From Acanthopleura granulata (lineage: Eukaryota > Mollusca > Polyplacophora > Chitonida > Chitonidae), in the NCBI GenBank assembly GCA_016165875.1, contig JABBOT010000013.1:9931478-9995477 (forward strand): 64,000 bases of DNA. Direction: 5' to 3'. The notes below the pieces were generated by a model. That model ran no database searches. It was not told the origin of the DNA and worked only from the letters and a program-made list of their open reading frames with translations. This document shows positions 34,153-47,700 of the stretch, piece by piece (positions within the stretch are counted from its first letter, which is position 1; every line of letters begins with the position of its first letter). The translations under genes were made by a program, and so were the position numbers.

Positions 34153-35180
34153 CGATAGGTTTAACCAAAGCTTTTCCTATACGGAGAAGACAAGAGGCTT
34201 TAGTCTGACCGTCTCGAGGTCCAATCACAATTCCGTCCTCGGAGGTTTAAGCTGGCAACGATATGTATTTGTCTGATCGCAGTGCTGTCAGATTTCATAC
34301 CTTCGGCCAAGCGTTCCACTGAGAAAGGACGAGCGTACTTGAATGGAATTCAGGCAGCGGCTTTCTACAAGCAGAAACGGTAATGATAAGACCGAAATTG
34401 TGTTCACAGTTACATTAAAGCTCAAGTCACGCTAAAAGACCCCAGCAAACAAACAAATACAGTAACTGGTGGATTTCCGCATACACACCGTTCCACTTTC
34501 CCAGAGAATGTTAGTTGAACAAAAAAAAACCCCAATCGACTTCGCGACTGAAGTGAGATTACCAAACATGCAAGGATATGCCCAGCGGTGCTCTTTGGCA
34601 CTCGATCCTTATGAACAATTCATTGCCCTCGGACACCCTCTTTATCCCCCAAGGAGCAAGGGGAATGGACGACCTTCTTTGGTGTCGAGCGAAAAGGCTC
34701 ATCCATTTTTTATCGCGAAGAAAACATGCTCATCCGCCAAGCGCTAATTAGATTGTAGGCTTTCGCAGACGACACTGAGCGCACGTTCTCTGTTCGACCA
34801 CGTGACATTTCGCCACACAGCGGGACAATCTGTCATGTTAAGAGGCAGGCCCAGAAATGACGCTATAATCCATGCAGCGAGTGATATTTCTAATGACAAC
34901 GTATTTACATTTACTATTAATTTATAATAGCCATAAATATGTGAAGTGATCTTTATTTCCTTGGTCACAGTGTCCCCGTGAGGTCTCTGAGAAGAAGGGA
35001 ATAGCACCTCAGTTCGCTAAGCAAGCTTGGTGCAAAAGGTGACAAGTCCTGTAAGGGCCTGATGAGCAGATATAGGTCCAAAAAACATACATTTCTCATT
35101 GACGGGGGCTAACAAAAATTGTGGCAAACTGGACTCAAAATGTTGTATTGTGTTGCTGGCCATGCTGTAGTTAGATGTTT
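34153..35180. other. Gene-free stretch without recognised transposons
   Basis: No exon recognised. A 92-codon open frame at 34469-34747 (plus) has no family resemblance and no splice context. Unusually free of SINEs for this window, so a regulatory role is possible but not shown. Confidence 0.4.
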
Positions 35181-35186
35181 AAAATG

Positions 35187-35440
35187 TTTGTTTATTTATT
35201 TGATTGCTGTTTTACGCCGCACTCAGGAATATTTCACTTACACGACCGCGGCCAAAATTATGTTGGATGGAAACCGGACAGAGTCTACGGGAAACCAGCG
35301 ACCAACGGTGGGTTGCTCACAGACCTCCCCACGTGCGGCCGGAGAGGAAGCCAGCATGAATTGAACTTGAACTCACATCGACCGCATTGGTGAAAGGGGT
35401 CATAACGCCGCGCTTGCGCGCTAACCCCCTCAGCCATTTA
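35187..35440 (-). mobile_element. Full-length tRNA-derived SINE
   Basis: Reverse copy: TTTATTTATTTGATTGCTGT, GGAATATTTCACTTACACGA, GAGAGGAAGCCAGCATGAAT, GAACTTGAACTCACATCGAC, CGCATTGGTGAAAGGGGTCA, TAACGCCGCGCTTGCGCGCT, AACCCCCTCAGCC. Confidence 0.93.
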
Positions 35441-35690
35441 AAATGTTTTTAAGCATATAATTATGAATTTTGCAGAAGAACTATACATTTTAAGTAGTTT
35501 ACGAATGTTAACTCAGTTTTGTTTATGTTAGCTCCTATCGAAAACCTGTTTACCAATTGTGTTGACGTTCTCATGTCGAAAAACAACTGTCTTCAGGTTC
35601 TAACATTTTTTCGCCGTGATATGGATCAAATACATCCAGATTGGTAGATGTCATTTAGAAATTGAATTTTAGTGACACTATTATCGTTAT

Positions 35691-35841
35691 TGAAGATTAG
35701 ACTTTCTGGACATAGCACAGGTTCTTTCGCTGAAAACTGGCTGAGACCTCTCCGGATCTCTGAGGTCGCTGGTTCGACACCCAGAGAGGTCTCAGACAAT
35801 TTTCAGCACTAGAACCTCTACTATATCCAGAAAGTCTAATC
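35691..35841. mobile_element. Palindromic foldback element with a tRNA-like B-box in the loop
   Basis: The left arm 35691-35753 (GATTAGACTTTCTGGACATA, GCTGAAAACTGGCTGAGACC, TCTCC) pairs with the right arm 35779-35841, whose reverse complement reads GATTAGACTTTCTGGATATA, GCTGAAAATTGTCTGAGACC, TCTCT. The loop contains GGTCGCTGGTTCGACACCCA, close to an RNA polymerase III B box. The arms are over 85 percent matched by eye. Confidence 0.85.
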
Positions 35842-37144
35842 TCTAATAATAGATGTATTCAGTATGGCTTTTAACTCTAACCATTCGTTGATTCATTCAT
35901 TCAGTCAATCAGCTATTGGCTGTGAGTGATCGGTTGCCAGTTATTACGCTCTAGTAGTTGCTTCACTTAAGGGAACATTGGTCTATTGGGGAACTCATAA
36001 AACACCACCCCACCCCCGCCTTTTACCATGGGATTCACAGCCGTGTGCTGCTTTGTCCTTTCTTGGTATTACGATTTCGATTTAGATACTGATTTTATTC
36101 ATTCGCCTGGATCATTTATTGTCTGTTTGTCACCATTAAAAACTGTCGGCTACTTCTGTTTGCATGAATCCGTCCTAATTTTTATTTTATTATATATGCT
36201 TTCTTAGTTCTTTGGTGGTTTGTGTTACTTGTCGTTTTGGAAACTGCTCTTACGATTGTTGATCCCGAACGCTCATTTTAGTTGACGGCTTGTATAAGAA
36301 AGTTGGTTCCAACGACTAGGTTCTGGAAAGAAGTTGTCTTTTGCGTGGATAACTGGTGCCGATAGATGCTTGGATTGGAAACTAGGCAGTCGTAAAGTTC
36401 AGGTTGCTACTATAGCTTGATGCTGATCCCTTTTCACATGTCCAGTGAACACGAAAAGTAGATTCTTCAACGAACTGATATATCCTCTACCACGTGACCA
36501 AAACAGTAACTCCTTCTTTACATCGCCTGGAAAGGTTACTTTATAACCAGGATATTGTCATCATGCATGGATCGCTATCTTGTGTCATGCGGAAATCCTC
36601 GCCATCCAGTGTCTTTGACCAAACTTCTTCTTGCTTCATGTCGGACCTTTTAAATAGAATATCGGTAGGCAGTTTTCCCGTCGTTGCCTTTACATAGGTC
36701 GATCTAGCTGCGTAGTGATTTCCACGCCTATTGTATCACCCGATCGAAGATTGCCAAGTTCGCCCATTGTACCGATGGTATCGAGTTACTTTCTTCCAGG
36801 GTTCGTTTTCGGAGATTCCGAAAAACGTGGCTAACTACAAATAGAACAGTTATCGACAGTTTCTGCCCCCTGTATATGATACAAAGAGCTCTTTTTGTTA
36901 TAAATTTCGACCTTTACTCACAGACGTATAACCTTGTTACGTAGATTATGTGCCCGTAAACTTCAACTGTATTATGACGTATGAAAATTCAAGAATCTCA
37001 TGTTAACAACCAACTCATCAACCGACTGACAGATGAAACAACCGATTTATCAACTAATCAAGCAATCTATTAATCAATCAATCACAATTTCTATCCGTTT
37101 TCACAGTGTTTATTTTTTCACTGTCTCAAGTGCCAGGGCACACA

Positions 37145-37200
<56 letters not shown>

Positions 37201-38249
37201 GCACAATTTAGACTTCAGCCGTTTCCAGTGCCACTTCGTGTTTTTTTTTAATTCTTCCTGTCTTTCTGACATGTCTGAAAAGATCATCGGTCATGCGAAG
37301 GCAACAGATGGTCCGAACTAGCCACCGTACAAATTGGATTTAATTTGGATGTCTTTCCTCTGATCTAGCTGTCCTGGACGTGTGTGTGTCCGGCAGGCAA
37401 GCTACCCCCCCGGTTGACTATCTGCTCGTAGGCGGCACGCGGAAGGTCCTTAATAAACGATTGGTCGTTTTGTCTCCATCCGGGCGATTTTCCTCCAGAA
37501 ACTATCGGAGACGAGACAGACCATAATTAAGCAAGTGAAGCCACCGAGGTGATTTAAAGCAGCAATTTTCCCCCTGTCTTTGTTTGTGGCTGGTTTTTCA
37601 GACGTGGGTCTAAGTTGTATTTGGCCGGAGGATTGGCTTTGTGTTATAGTGGCAGATGTCGAGGAACACCAATATATAGTGTCTGAAGACGTGAGGGACT
37701 TGGTCTGCCGTCGAGGAGAGAGAGAGAAGGGCGATTGTACAGTAGAGAGAGACGCTGCCAGGGCAGACACGTGGAACTTCTGCCAGCCGCTTAGCCCCCC
37801 GATCCTGGAAGCCAAGGGGGGATTTCTGAAGCAATCTGACTTGTGTACACAATCGTGTCGATTCATCAACTGAGCGGAACATAAATATTTCTTCGGAGTG
37901 AATGCATGCATATATCGTGTTACTTCGGCAAAGACTGTTAGCATCCGGAAGATTTGATAGACCTGCAGAGTTTTCACCGTGCCAGATTTACCGTTTGTCT
38001 ATACAATTATCTACATAGTAGTAAAGGGATATTTTCGGTGAGCGCTGCGAAAGATATTAGCCTATATACTTGTATAATATTATACCGCTGCGCATCAAGG
38101 TACTGGTGGAGTTAAACACGGCTCCCAAATATACCGAATCTTCACCAGTACATTGTCTAAAGTGCCTGGTCGAATTCCCTAGAGGACAGTCAGAAACAAA
38201 GGACATTCCGTTCCACGTTCCATTGTTCCCGTGTACCGGGTGTTCCAAA
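35842..38249. other. Gene-free stretch upstream of the WAP/sushi gene
   Basis: No coding exon recognised. It should include the promoter and 5' untranslated region of the plus-strand gene starting at 38250. The 37370-37880 part is SINE-free and of mixed composition, but I cannot identify a TATA box or initiator with confidence. Confidence 0.4.
37146..37197. repeat. (TA)n microsatellite
   Basis: Uninterrupted TA dinucleotides for about 50 bp. Confidence 0.98.
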
Positions 38250-38737
38250 ATGAACAACGCTTGGTGGTTTCGGTTTAGCCTGGCGGTCATTGTGTTTGCC
38301 TCGTTGTGCAGTCTCTCTAAAGCAGGTAGGCCTACGTAATTATACGCAGATAAGGTACGGCTTTACCACGTTATAGCAATACTGAATACACGTTGCAGTT
38401 ACATGTAGAGTATGGTATAGCTTTTTTATTACTTATTCAAGTTATACTTTAATTAGTTAGTTAGCTGAAACGTGTTAAAACTCGCATACTACATACAGGG
38501 TATTCCACTGTTACGGCAGGGTGGTCGGGTTTGTTGCATCGTGGAAACCAGAGCACCTCTTCTGTTACATGAATCCCTCTTGATACAAACCCTCTGCAGA
38601 ACCTGGGGGGCGAGAAATGGATTCGAACTCGCGACCTCATTATATATGCGGCAACCGAAAACACTGTCACCACGGAACAAGCGCGAGATTACACATTCAT
38701 GCTGTATTGTTCTTGCAACTAACGCTTGAAATTATAT

Positions 38738-38768
<31 letters not shown>

Positions 38769-41700
38769 TTTCATTGGTGTTTAACGCCATACTGAAGAAT
38801 ATTTCGCTCATACGACAGCAGCCAACATTATGGTGGAAGGAAATCGGACCTAGCTAGGAGAAAACCCACGACCATCCACAGGAAATTGTATATATTACAC
38901 GCCTTCCTACGAATGCGGTATACAGGATGTTTTACATTCAGTAAGTTATGTATTACTTTTATTTCCGTTTCATGCTCAAAAGTGTTTCCTTCTTTGGACA
39001 GGGTAGGCTTTATTGTTTTCAGATGGCATGTAACGATGCACACAGCACAATAAATGATTGCCGAAGATGCCATCCTCAACCAGCTGTCTATTATTATAGG
39101 CCGAGAATTGTTTATGAAAGACTCTAACCGTACAAACTACGTGCTCGATCCCTGGGATTTGGCTTATCTCGGAATGTTTGCCAAAGGCTTTTGTGTACGT
39201 AAGCCAAAGATAGACGTCTGAGATTAAATCGGGAAGCTTTCCTTGCTGTCTAACAGAGGCTACATCGTATAAGATACTTAGGCCCTTTTCCAACCAGTGG
39301 AGATATTACTGCCCTAATGTAACGGATTGCGAAGGAAGAAAAAAAAAGTAATTATCTAGGTTCTCAATGCGAAGTCTGCTCGTTGGATTTGTGGTGTGAT
39401 CAGAGTTGTTTATGTAAAGGAGAGGCGCTGCGATTTAATTTAATAATTATCATTATCTGTAAATTATATGTAGTCTACCACTAGACTGCAGAAGTGATAT
39501 GTTCGTAGGCTGTATACGTCATTTCCTGTAACGTGTGACTAGATATAAACCAATACATTGATTTGGGTTTAACGATTTTTTATGCGTGTGTTGCGTGCTT
39601 ATTCCTAAGGTATTTTGTTCAAGCTCAAATGCTTTGCTCATGTAACGAGGATATAAGGCCAACCATACTGATGTGTATGGCTTTATGTGTTCTGAATCGC
39701 TCCGTGTTGGACAGTGGACAAAAGCTATTGACGTATGCAATACACTGGACTTTAGTTTCATGAAAGTTGTAAAGGTCTTTAAACTTTTGAGTTGAGGATG
39801 ATGCAGAGTAACCCCCCCCCCAAAAAAAAACAAACAAAAAAAACAAGTAAAAAACAAAACAACAAGTGCGTCTTTACTATAGATTATACTACCTTGTGAC
39901 ACGTGCCAAATGGAAATCCCCTGAGTACACACAATACCTACCCCCTCCCCATCTGTCTTAATTCCTGTAGGTATGTATATCTAATAACTAACCAGGTGCT
40001 TGTCGTAGGGATTTTTATCTTCTGTTTTTCTACCTGTATGATAAAGAGCTGAGGAAATGTGATCAAATGAAAGAATAATGAAACGACTGAATAACAGAAT
40101 TGAATGGATCGTTATATAAATATACGAGGAAGAATCGAAGAATGAAAGAATACATGAGTGAAGAAATGAATGAATGAATCAATGCTTATGGATCAACGCC
40201 ACGACCGCGGTTTTATAACCCTGTCGTGGCGAGAACCTGTTCAAAAACCCAGGTATTAGGCAGTGAATGGTCTTAGGTGTGATGATGTGTGAAAGAAGAA
40301 GGAAACGAGAACTAAATCATTCCGAATTAAATAAATCACTCGAAACAAACCACATATATGGGTCAAAAGATACTGCAACGAACGTACAATCAATCAATGA
40401 ATCAGAGATTGAATTAATCAATGACTCAATCCGATTTGCAGAAGAGGACGAGGAATGCCCGCGGGACGACGGCACGACAACCCGTCACTGTCTGAAGAGG
40501 TGTGCTACAGACGCCGACTGTGTGAGCTCTAAGAAGAAATGTCTGTGTGACGGAGAGTGCGGCAGAAGCTGTATAAACCCAAGTGAGTAGACCCGTGAGT
40601 GCGGGAGAAGCTTTGAAAACCCAAGTGAATGTATCGGTGAGTGTGAGTGAAGCTGTATATAGGCTACCCAGGTGAGTAGACCCGTGGGTGCGGGAGAAGC
40701 TGTGAAAACCCAAGTGAGTAGACTCGTGAGTGCGGGAGAAGCTGTGAAAACCCAAGTGAATGTATCGGTGAGTATGAGTGAAACTGTATAAACCCAAGTG
40801 AGAATATCCGTGAGAGTGACAGAAGCCGTTTAAGCCCAAGAGAGTATATGCGTGAGTGTGGGAGAAGTTGCTTAAATCCAGGTGAGTATACCTGTTAATG
40901 TGGGAGAAGCTGTATGAATTCGAGTATATCCGTGACTTTGGGAGAAGCTGTATGAACTCGAGCACATCCGTGACTTTGGGAGAAGCTGTATGAACTCGAG
41001 TATATCCGTGACTTTGGGAGAAGCTGCATGAACTCGAGTACATCCGTGACTTTGGGAGAAGCTGTATGAACTCGAGTATATCCGTGACTTTGGGAGAAGC
41101 TGTATGAACTCGAGTATATCCGTGACTTTGGGAGAAGCTGTATGAACTCGAGTACATCCGTGACTTTGGGAGAAGCTGTATGAACTCGAGTACATCCATG
41201 ACTTTGGGAGAAGCTGTATGAACTCGAGTACATCCGTGACTTTGGGAGAAGCTGTATGAACTCGAGTACATCCGTGACTTTGGGAGAAGCTGTATGAACT
41301 CGAGTACATCCGTGACTTTGGGAGAAGCTGTATGAACTCGAGTACATCCGTGTCTTTGGGAGAAGCTGTATGAACTCGAGTATATCCGTGACTTTGGGAG
41401 AAGCTTCATAAGGACAAGTGAGTGTATTGCTGAATGTTGTAAAAGCTTATAAACTCAAGTGAGAGTGTCAGAAGCTGTAGTAACCCAAGTAAGTGTATCT
41501 GTGAGCGCGCGAGAAGCTGTAAACCCAAGTGAGCATAGATGCGTGAGTGAAGAAGCTCTGAGAAACCCAGTCAGGGTACATTACTGAGTGTGAGAGGGTT
41601 TCTTGGGGCCTCTGTGGCAATAAGATATCGACAGCCGTTTGCATGAATTTATATGAATTTATGTGAAGATCACTCGTGTGTACGGGTGAAAATTTGTAAG

Positions 41701-44700
41701 TATGTACTCGATAGTTTACTTCCTTTATAGACTGAGAAAAAAATTCTTCAGTTCGGCGTTAAACATCAGTCAAGTGAATATATAAATCAAAACTCTAATG
41801 TACGCCAAGGATTTTCTAAATCAGATCCCACATGTAGCCAGATGTGTCCTCATAAGAAAAGTTAGGCAACTCTTCACCTTGGGTTGATTCCATCTGGGAT
41901 TCAGACTCATCTAGAGCCTCTATCTTAATCCCAGGCACTATCAATTATTCCAGACTGACATGGGGTGCTCTGTCACGAACACCTCGCCAAGTGATTGTTC
42001 TCTGAACAAACAATATCTCAACTACATACCGAGTTTACAATCCCAGGCACGCTGTCAGTGTACCATGATGTCACATTTATATGGTTAGCATGAGGTGATT
42101 CCAGTATTTAATTATTTCATTACTTTATCATTTTATATTTTCATTTCGTCGGTATTTAACGCCGTTCTCAAGAATTCTTCATCTGTATTCTACGGATATC
42201 AGGTTTATGGATGTACTACATAGAAGAACCAGGGGTACACCACTGCCCTTCGATAGGTACCTGAAACAAAAGTCATGACTTAAAGCCATAGTCATTTTGC
42301 CGAGAGCCGGATTTGAACCTGTGATCTCATTCGTGCGCTGCCGGTCGACCGGCGAAAACATCACTGACTGATCCATTGTGTTCCCTGGAGTTGCAATAAG
42401 CACTACGCATATACGTCGTCCTCGAGAGCCTTACAGGCTCCAGCCGCTCGCCATCATGATATGAGCAATCTGGAAAGCGAGTTTGTTAATGCCGCCCAAA
42501 CAAAGAAATCTTCGCCGTTAGCATATTTTTAGTGACATGGGTAAAAAATCTCTGCGCGTAATTTGATGAGAGTGACCGGAAGCTGTTATCGTGGGCCAGA
42601 GCTTTAATTTGCCATCCTCGAGACAAGAGAAACGCATTACCTCCGCTCACCAATTAACATTTCTCATGTCTACCAAAAGCGAAAATAAATCCCACGCCTT
42701 TAAATCCTTGGTGTCAATTTATTCCCTAATTAATGCAATTTTATGATGGATTGATGGCGTCCACTTATTAATAAAATCCAGTAATAGCCATCGTGGATAG
42801 TGAGGTATGTTTTTCATCAGTGCACAGAAAACACACACAGAACTGAAAAAAAAACTGACTTAATATTTCCAGGAAAATTGCTTTTTAAGCCTCTGCTTGG
42901 CGAGATGTTGAATGAATATGGAGCAATTTTTCTCTCTGAATAGAAGACATGTTCATTACAGGCGCCGATAAATCTTCCTTGGTTTTTCCGAAACGCCATC
43001 TGTCGGCCGTGTTTTTGGTGAGTTGCCAAGACGAGCGCGTGCCGATCGATCCGCGCCTCAATCCAAACGGCTGTCCGTTCCTGAATTGCCAGCTAATTGG
43101 AGCTTTTGGAACGCTCTATAGCCGGGGAGAAGATGGCGGGGTCAGTAGAAAGGTTGAATTTACTCATCACAGTCTGATACAGCCCATCTGCCCTCAGAGA
43201 AGAAAAAAATCACAGAGGACCTTTTAACGCCGTTAGAAAAGAAAGAGGCACCCAGAAATGCCATCCCTAAGTTTTTGTTGCTGGTTTTTACTCGGAATCA
43301 ATGCACTTATTATGGCGAAACATGGGCACTGCTTTCAGTAACTCACATTAGGCAGCGTGTGCGGAGAACAAAGGACTCTCTGTTCCTTTGACGCGCAGGC
43401 GCTTCAAGTCTTATCCGGCAACAGAGTTTACGGCAGCCCAGATGAAACAGTATCCTTAATCAAAACGTCTGGTTCATTGATTATTTTTCTCAAGCATGCA
43501 TTCTGTAGTATCCTATAATATAAATATATGATTCGTTTCTTTGTTTTATATATAGAAGGTCTGAGCTTCGTTCTTCATCTCTTTTCTCAAAGTGATATGA
43601 ACTCGGAATTGAGACCAGATCTTCAAACATTCTTGTGGTGCCCTTTTAGTTTTTGTTTGAAAATCAGACCATCTTACTGGTCTGCTTTGTACCTTCGTAT
43701 CCGATCGCCCGTGTCTGTTACGATTGCCAGAAAAGTACACCTCTAAGAACCAAAGCCTGATGGTGCAAGTAGGTTCAAAACCAAATTTCACGCATTTTTT
43801 AACCGAATTTTCAAGAATTTATTACTTCTATGGAGAAGGGTTTCTTGTTTGTTTCTTGCTGATGGAATCCGGAGTGGCTACACTGAACAATCACCGTTCA
43901 CGCCTCATCTGACAAATCTAATGGTTTTTAGCAAAAGTCCAACCATTGGGAGCTGGATTCAAACTCACGCTCTCAGTGGTCAGGTACCTATCTGCGTGAC
44001 CAAGAGTAACATGTGCAAAGGCTCTGTAACTACGCACGAATCAGTTTGGTAGAATTTACGACAAAGTAAGTATGCAAATTGTAACAATACACAGACAGGC
44101 TACGGTAGGATTCTGTAATGCGATTTTAAATCGTCAGTTAATGATTGATATTTCCAACAATCTGTCACAGATTTGCGATGTCGTGGTCTCAACACCAAAG
44201 TGGAAAATGGACACGTCGAGATCATTCCGTTCAACAAATTCGGCGCCCTGGCAAAGTACCAGTGTAATGACGGGTACATTTTGCACGGGAAGTCCCACCG
44301 GGTTTGCCAAGGTGACGAGACTTGGAAAGGTGAAGAGCCGAGATGTGAGTTGAACAGAAATATAGGTACGTCATTTTTGTTTGTTGCTTGATTTATTTAT
44401 TGATTGATGGATTGATTGATTGATTAACTGATTTGATTGGTGCTTTACACCGTACCCTGGCCAGCCGGTGAGGAAACCGGGCAGAGTACAAGGGAAACCC
44501 GTGACCATCCGTAGGTCACTGGGGGGCCTTCCCACGTACGACCGGAGAGGAAACCAGTATGAGCTGGACTTTAACTCACGGCGATCGCATTTGTTTGTTT
44601 GCTTGAAACCACCCCCGAAACAAGGCTAGACGTAATTATAAAGATTACGAACAACACTCTATCTCTTCACGAGTTTAAACTTTATTGAATTTTGCTAAAA

Positions 44701-47700
44701 CAATATATCGTATCATAAATATTCCAAAAACATGGAATATTATCATGATGCTTTGAATGAAATCTGCTGAAGCAATGTATTTGTTGCAGAAAAATATCAA
44801 AGAAGCAACCAATCAACATTATGTGGTCAAAAGACGTTCTTTATGTGATGCTGCATATTTATTTATTCCTTCGATTGGTGTTTTATGCCGTGCTCAAGAA
44901 TATTTCACTTATACGACGGCGGCCAGCAGGGGAGGAAACCGGGGAGAGCCCGGCGAAAACCCATGACCATCCACAGGTTGCTGGCGGACATTCCCACGTA
45001 CGGACGGAGAGGAAACCAGTATGAGCTGGACTTGAACTCACAGCGACGGTGAAGCTGTATATACTTATATAAACTCTTACAAAACCGAAGTTGGGAATTG
45101 TGAAATGAAATTTAGCATTTATGCAAATACGTATCAATGTCGTTAGCAAGCTGAATTATTCCTAGTCGCAATTATTTCGAAATAACACAATTTCCCAAAT
45201 CCATAATGCATTCTTGTGATCATATATATAGGCTACTGAGATCAGGAATTACACAGCATGTGTCATGTCGATTTATTTTTGAATTGAACTTTTTCTACAC
45301 TTTGACATCTTTATTCCAGTGTTTACGCCTGTTTAACTCTACATCACCATGAGAAAACATGAATATTAAAGAAGAACGAGAAAACATGTTTTAAATGATA
45401 CCGGAAAAAGTCACAGGGTTCGGAAAATGAAAGTGAAGCTGCAACCCGATGCCATGTTTGACTGTTACAGGAGATTATGAGTGTCACACTCCGCCCTTCG
45501 TGCATCACGCTCAGCACAACGGCGCAGGCGCACAGAACTTCCCCCTGGGCACCATGTTGAGGTACACATGTAACGAGGACTTCACGGCACCCGAGGGCAG
45601 CATCGATACTGCCTGGTGCGTGGGTGGGGGCGTCTGGGTAGGACCTAACATGACATGCGCGCGTAAGTATGTGGGTTGAATGGGAGGGCGTTGTTTCCAC
45701 ATTAGGATAACGGGAGACTCTGCTGGGATACCTAACGCGGTCCAAATAGCAGCAAACACTTGTTTCTGTGAAACAGTTTGCTGACCACGCTCGTGTGACC
45801 GTTTGCGCAGTCAACATTTTCACCAAAGACAAGTTGTCTTCCACTAAAACGGCGCGCATGTCTGTCCGTCACAAGTGAGAAAGTTCGTCAGTGATTTTCC
45901 AAACGTAGGTGGTTCACCCGGGCACTCCGGTTTCCTTCACCGATATGATTGACCATTACCGCAGCAGAGAACATTTCGGAGTAGCCGACTCGAACCCATG
46001 CAGCTTTCGCTAGTTTGGCTATGCATTGCTTTACGTTGGGAAGTTTGTCAGCTACTTCGGGAAGGGTGGTGTTTTTTTTGCCTCCGGGCACTCCGGTTTA
46101 GTGAGATTGGTGCACTTAAGATCTAATTAGCAACAAGTCCACATAGGGAGCGGCTACTAGATCTGACTTTAGTGAGATTGGTGTTAGATCAGATGTTGTC
46201 AGCGACAACTCAACATAGGTCCGAGAGTGCGAGAGGCTACTTGAGCTGACACTGATAAGACTGATACAGATCTAGGAAGTGACAAGTCAGTATATAGGAA
46301 CCCGTTTAAAACATTTGCTTGAACACTTTTAATAGAAGCCTAAATATTTATTTTTTTATTTATTTATTTATTTATTTGATTGGTGTTTTACGGAGTACTC
46401 AAGATTATTTCACTTATACCACGACGGCCAGCATTATGGTGTGAGGAAACCGGGCACGGCCTGGGCGAAACCCACGACCATCTGCAGGTTGCTGGCGGAC
46501 CTTCCCACGAGAAGCCTAACTAAGGTTAACTGACAAAGAGGCCGGATTTCCCCGGTAACGTGTGACCATTTTCCAACTATCTCACTATCGTCCCTGTCCT
46601 CGATTTACTCAATGGGCTTTGGATGCATGATCTTATTCTAGAAATTCTGACATGAATGAAATTGGACGTGATCTTTTGATACTGGACAGGATACATGTGA
46701 CATTGACCTCGATCGACACAATGTAGGTCAACATGGGCCATATGACTTCCAACTATGGTCATTATAGGCTTACATTTACTTATGACTTCTTGGGCTTCTA
46801 GCTATGTCTTAAGCATATTCAGTCTGAAAATGCCGCTTTACAAACATGGCCGATAGGCCTACCTATAGGCTTTTCGTCACACTTCGAATCCACTTTCTTT
46901 TCTTCACCATTCGGCTCACCATCCTTTACGTTTCCATTTCCGCCCCCAGATGCCGGATGTCCGCTTCTGCCCTCCATAGATTTCGGCGAAGTGGAAATTG
47001 TACCGCCGAATATGATTGGCTCCAAGGCCATATATTCCTGTTTACCCGGATACTACTTGGCTGGACGTAAAGAGCGGACCTGCACACCGGACGGAAAATG
47101 GGACGGAAAAGAGCCCAGCTGCGAACGAGGTAAATCTGCGTTCCTATACTCCCTGGTTATATATGCAGTTTATCTTTATAATCCGCATTTATAACTTGAT
47201 TTTCAAAACAATTGTACTCTAGGAGCCGTGGACTTGCCAGGTACCTGACGTAGCTTCAAACTAACCATGGATGAAACTGACCCACTTCATGACATACTGG
47301 TTAGCAAATCACCGTGTTTCTATCACGGACGTTAGAGAATGTGGAGATTCTAACTTGTTAATAAAATAATAGAGGATGAACATATAGACTAATCAAGTCG
47401 GATTGTTCAAGCACGTAGATACTTTCTTATTGCTATTGCCCTGATATGATTATTTTTACAAACATTACTAAATTTGTTCATTTTCCCATGCAGTTCTGAC
47501 ATAATTTTGACCTAATTGGTTTCTATTTATATGCGATGCCTGTGTTTTCGATTTTCTCCGTAACTGCAAAGGGTTCACCGTATGTTTTTGTAAACACATA
47601 CAACAAAACAGCTAGTTTTATCTCTGTTTCATTCTTATAGTTTCCTGTGGCCTGCCCCCGGACTTCCCTAATGCGAATCATGACGCACCCAGGGGCCAGA

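Noticed and set aside
34469..34747. 92-codon open frame as a gene
   Set aside because: No homology recognised, no splice sites or signal features, ordinary length for chance in this composition.
38610..38690. tRNA gene on the minus strand
   Set aside because: A- and B-box-like motifs are present, but no paired acceptor stem or anticodon loop could be drawn; the context suits a SINE head.
38976..39293. 105-codon minus-strand open frame in the first intron of the WAP/sushi gene
   Set aside because: No recognisable domain and antisense to the gene; may be part of an unidentified transposon but nothing supports that.
40426..41409. 327-codon minus-strand frame made of repeated KSRMYSSSYSFSQSHG blocks
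   Set aside because: A translation of the 38-bp array next to the WAP exon, antisense to the gene; three near-identical shifted frames show the repeat origin.
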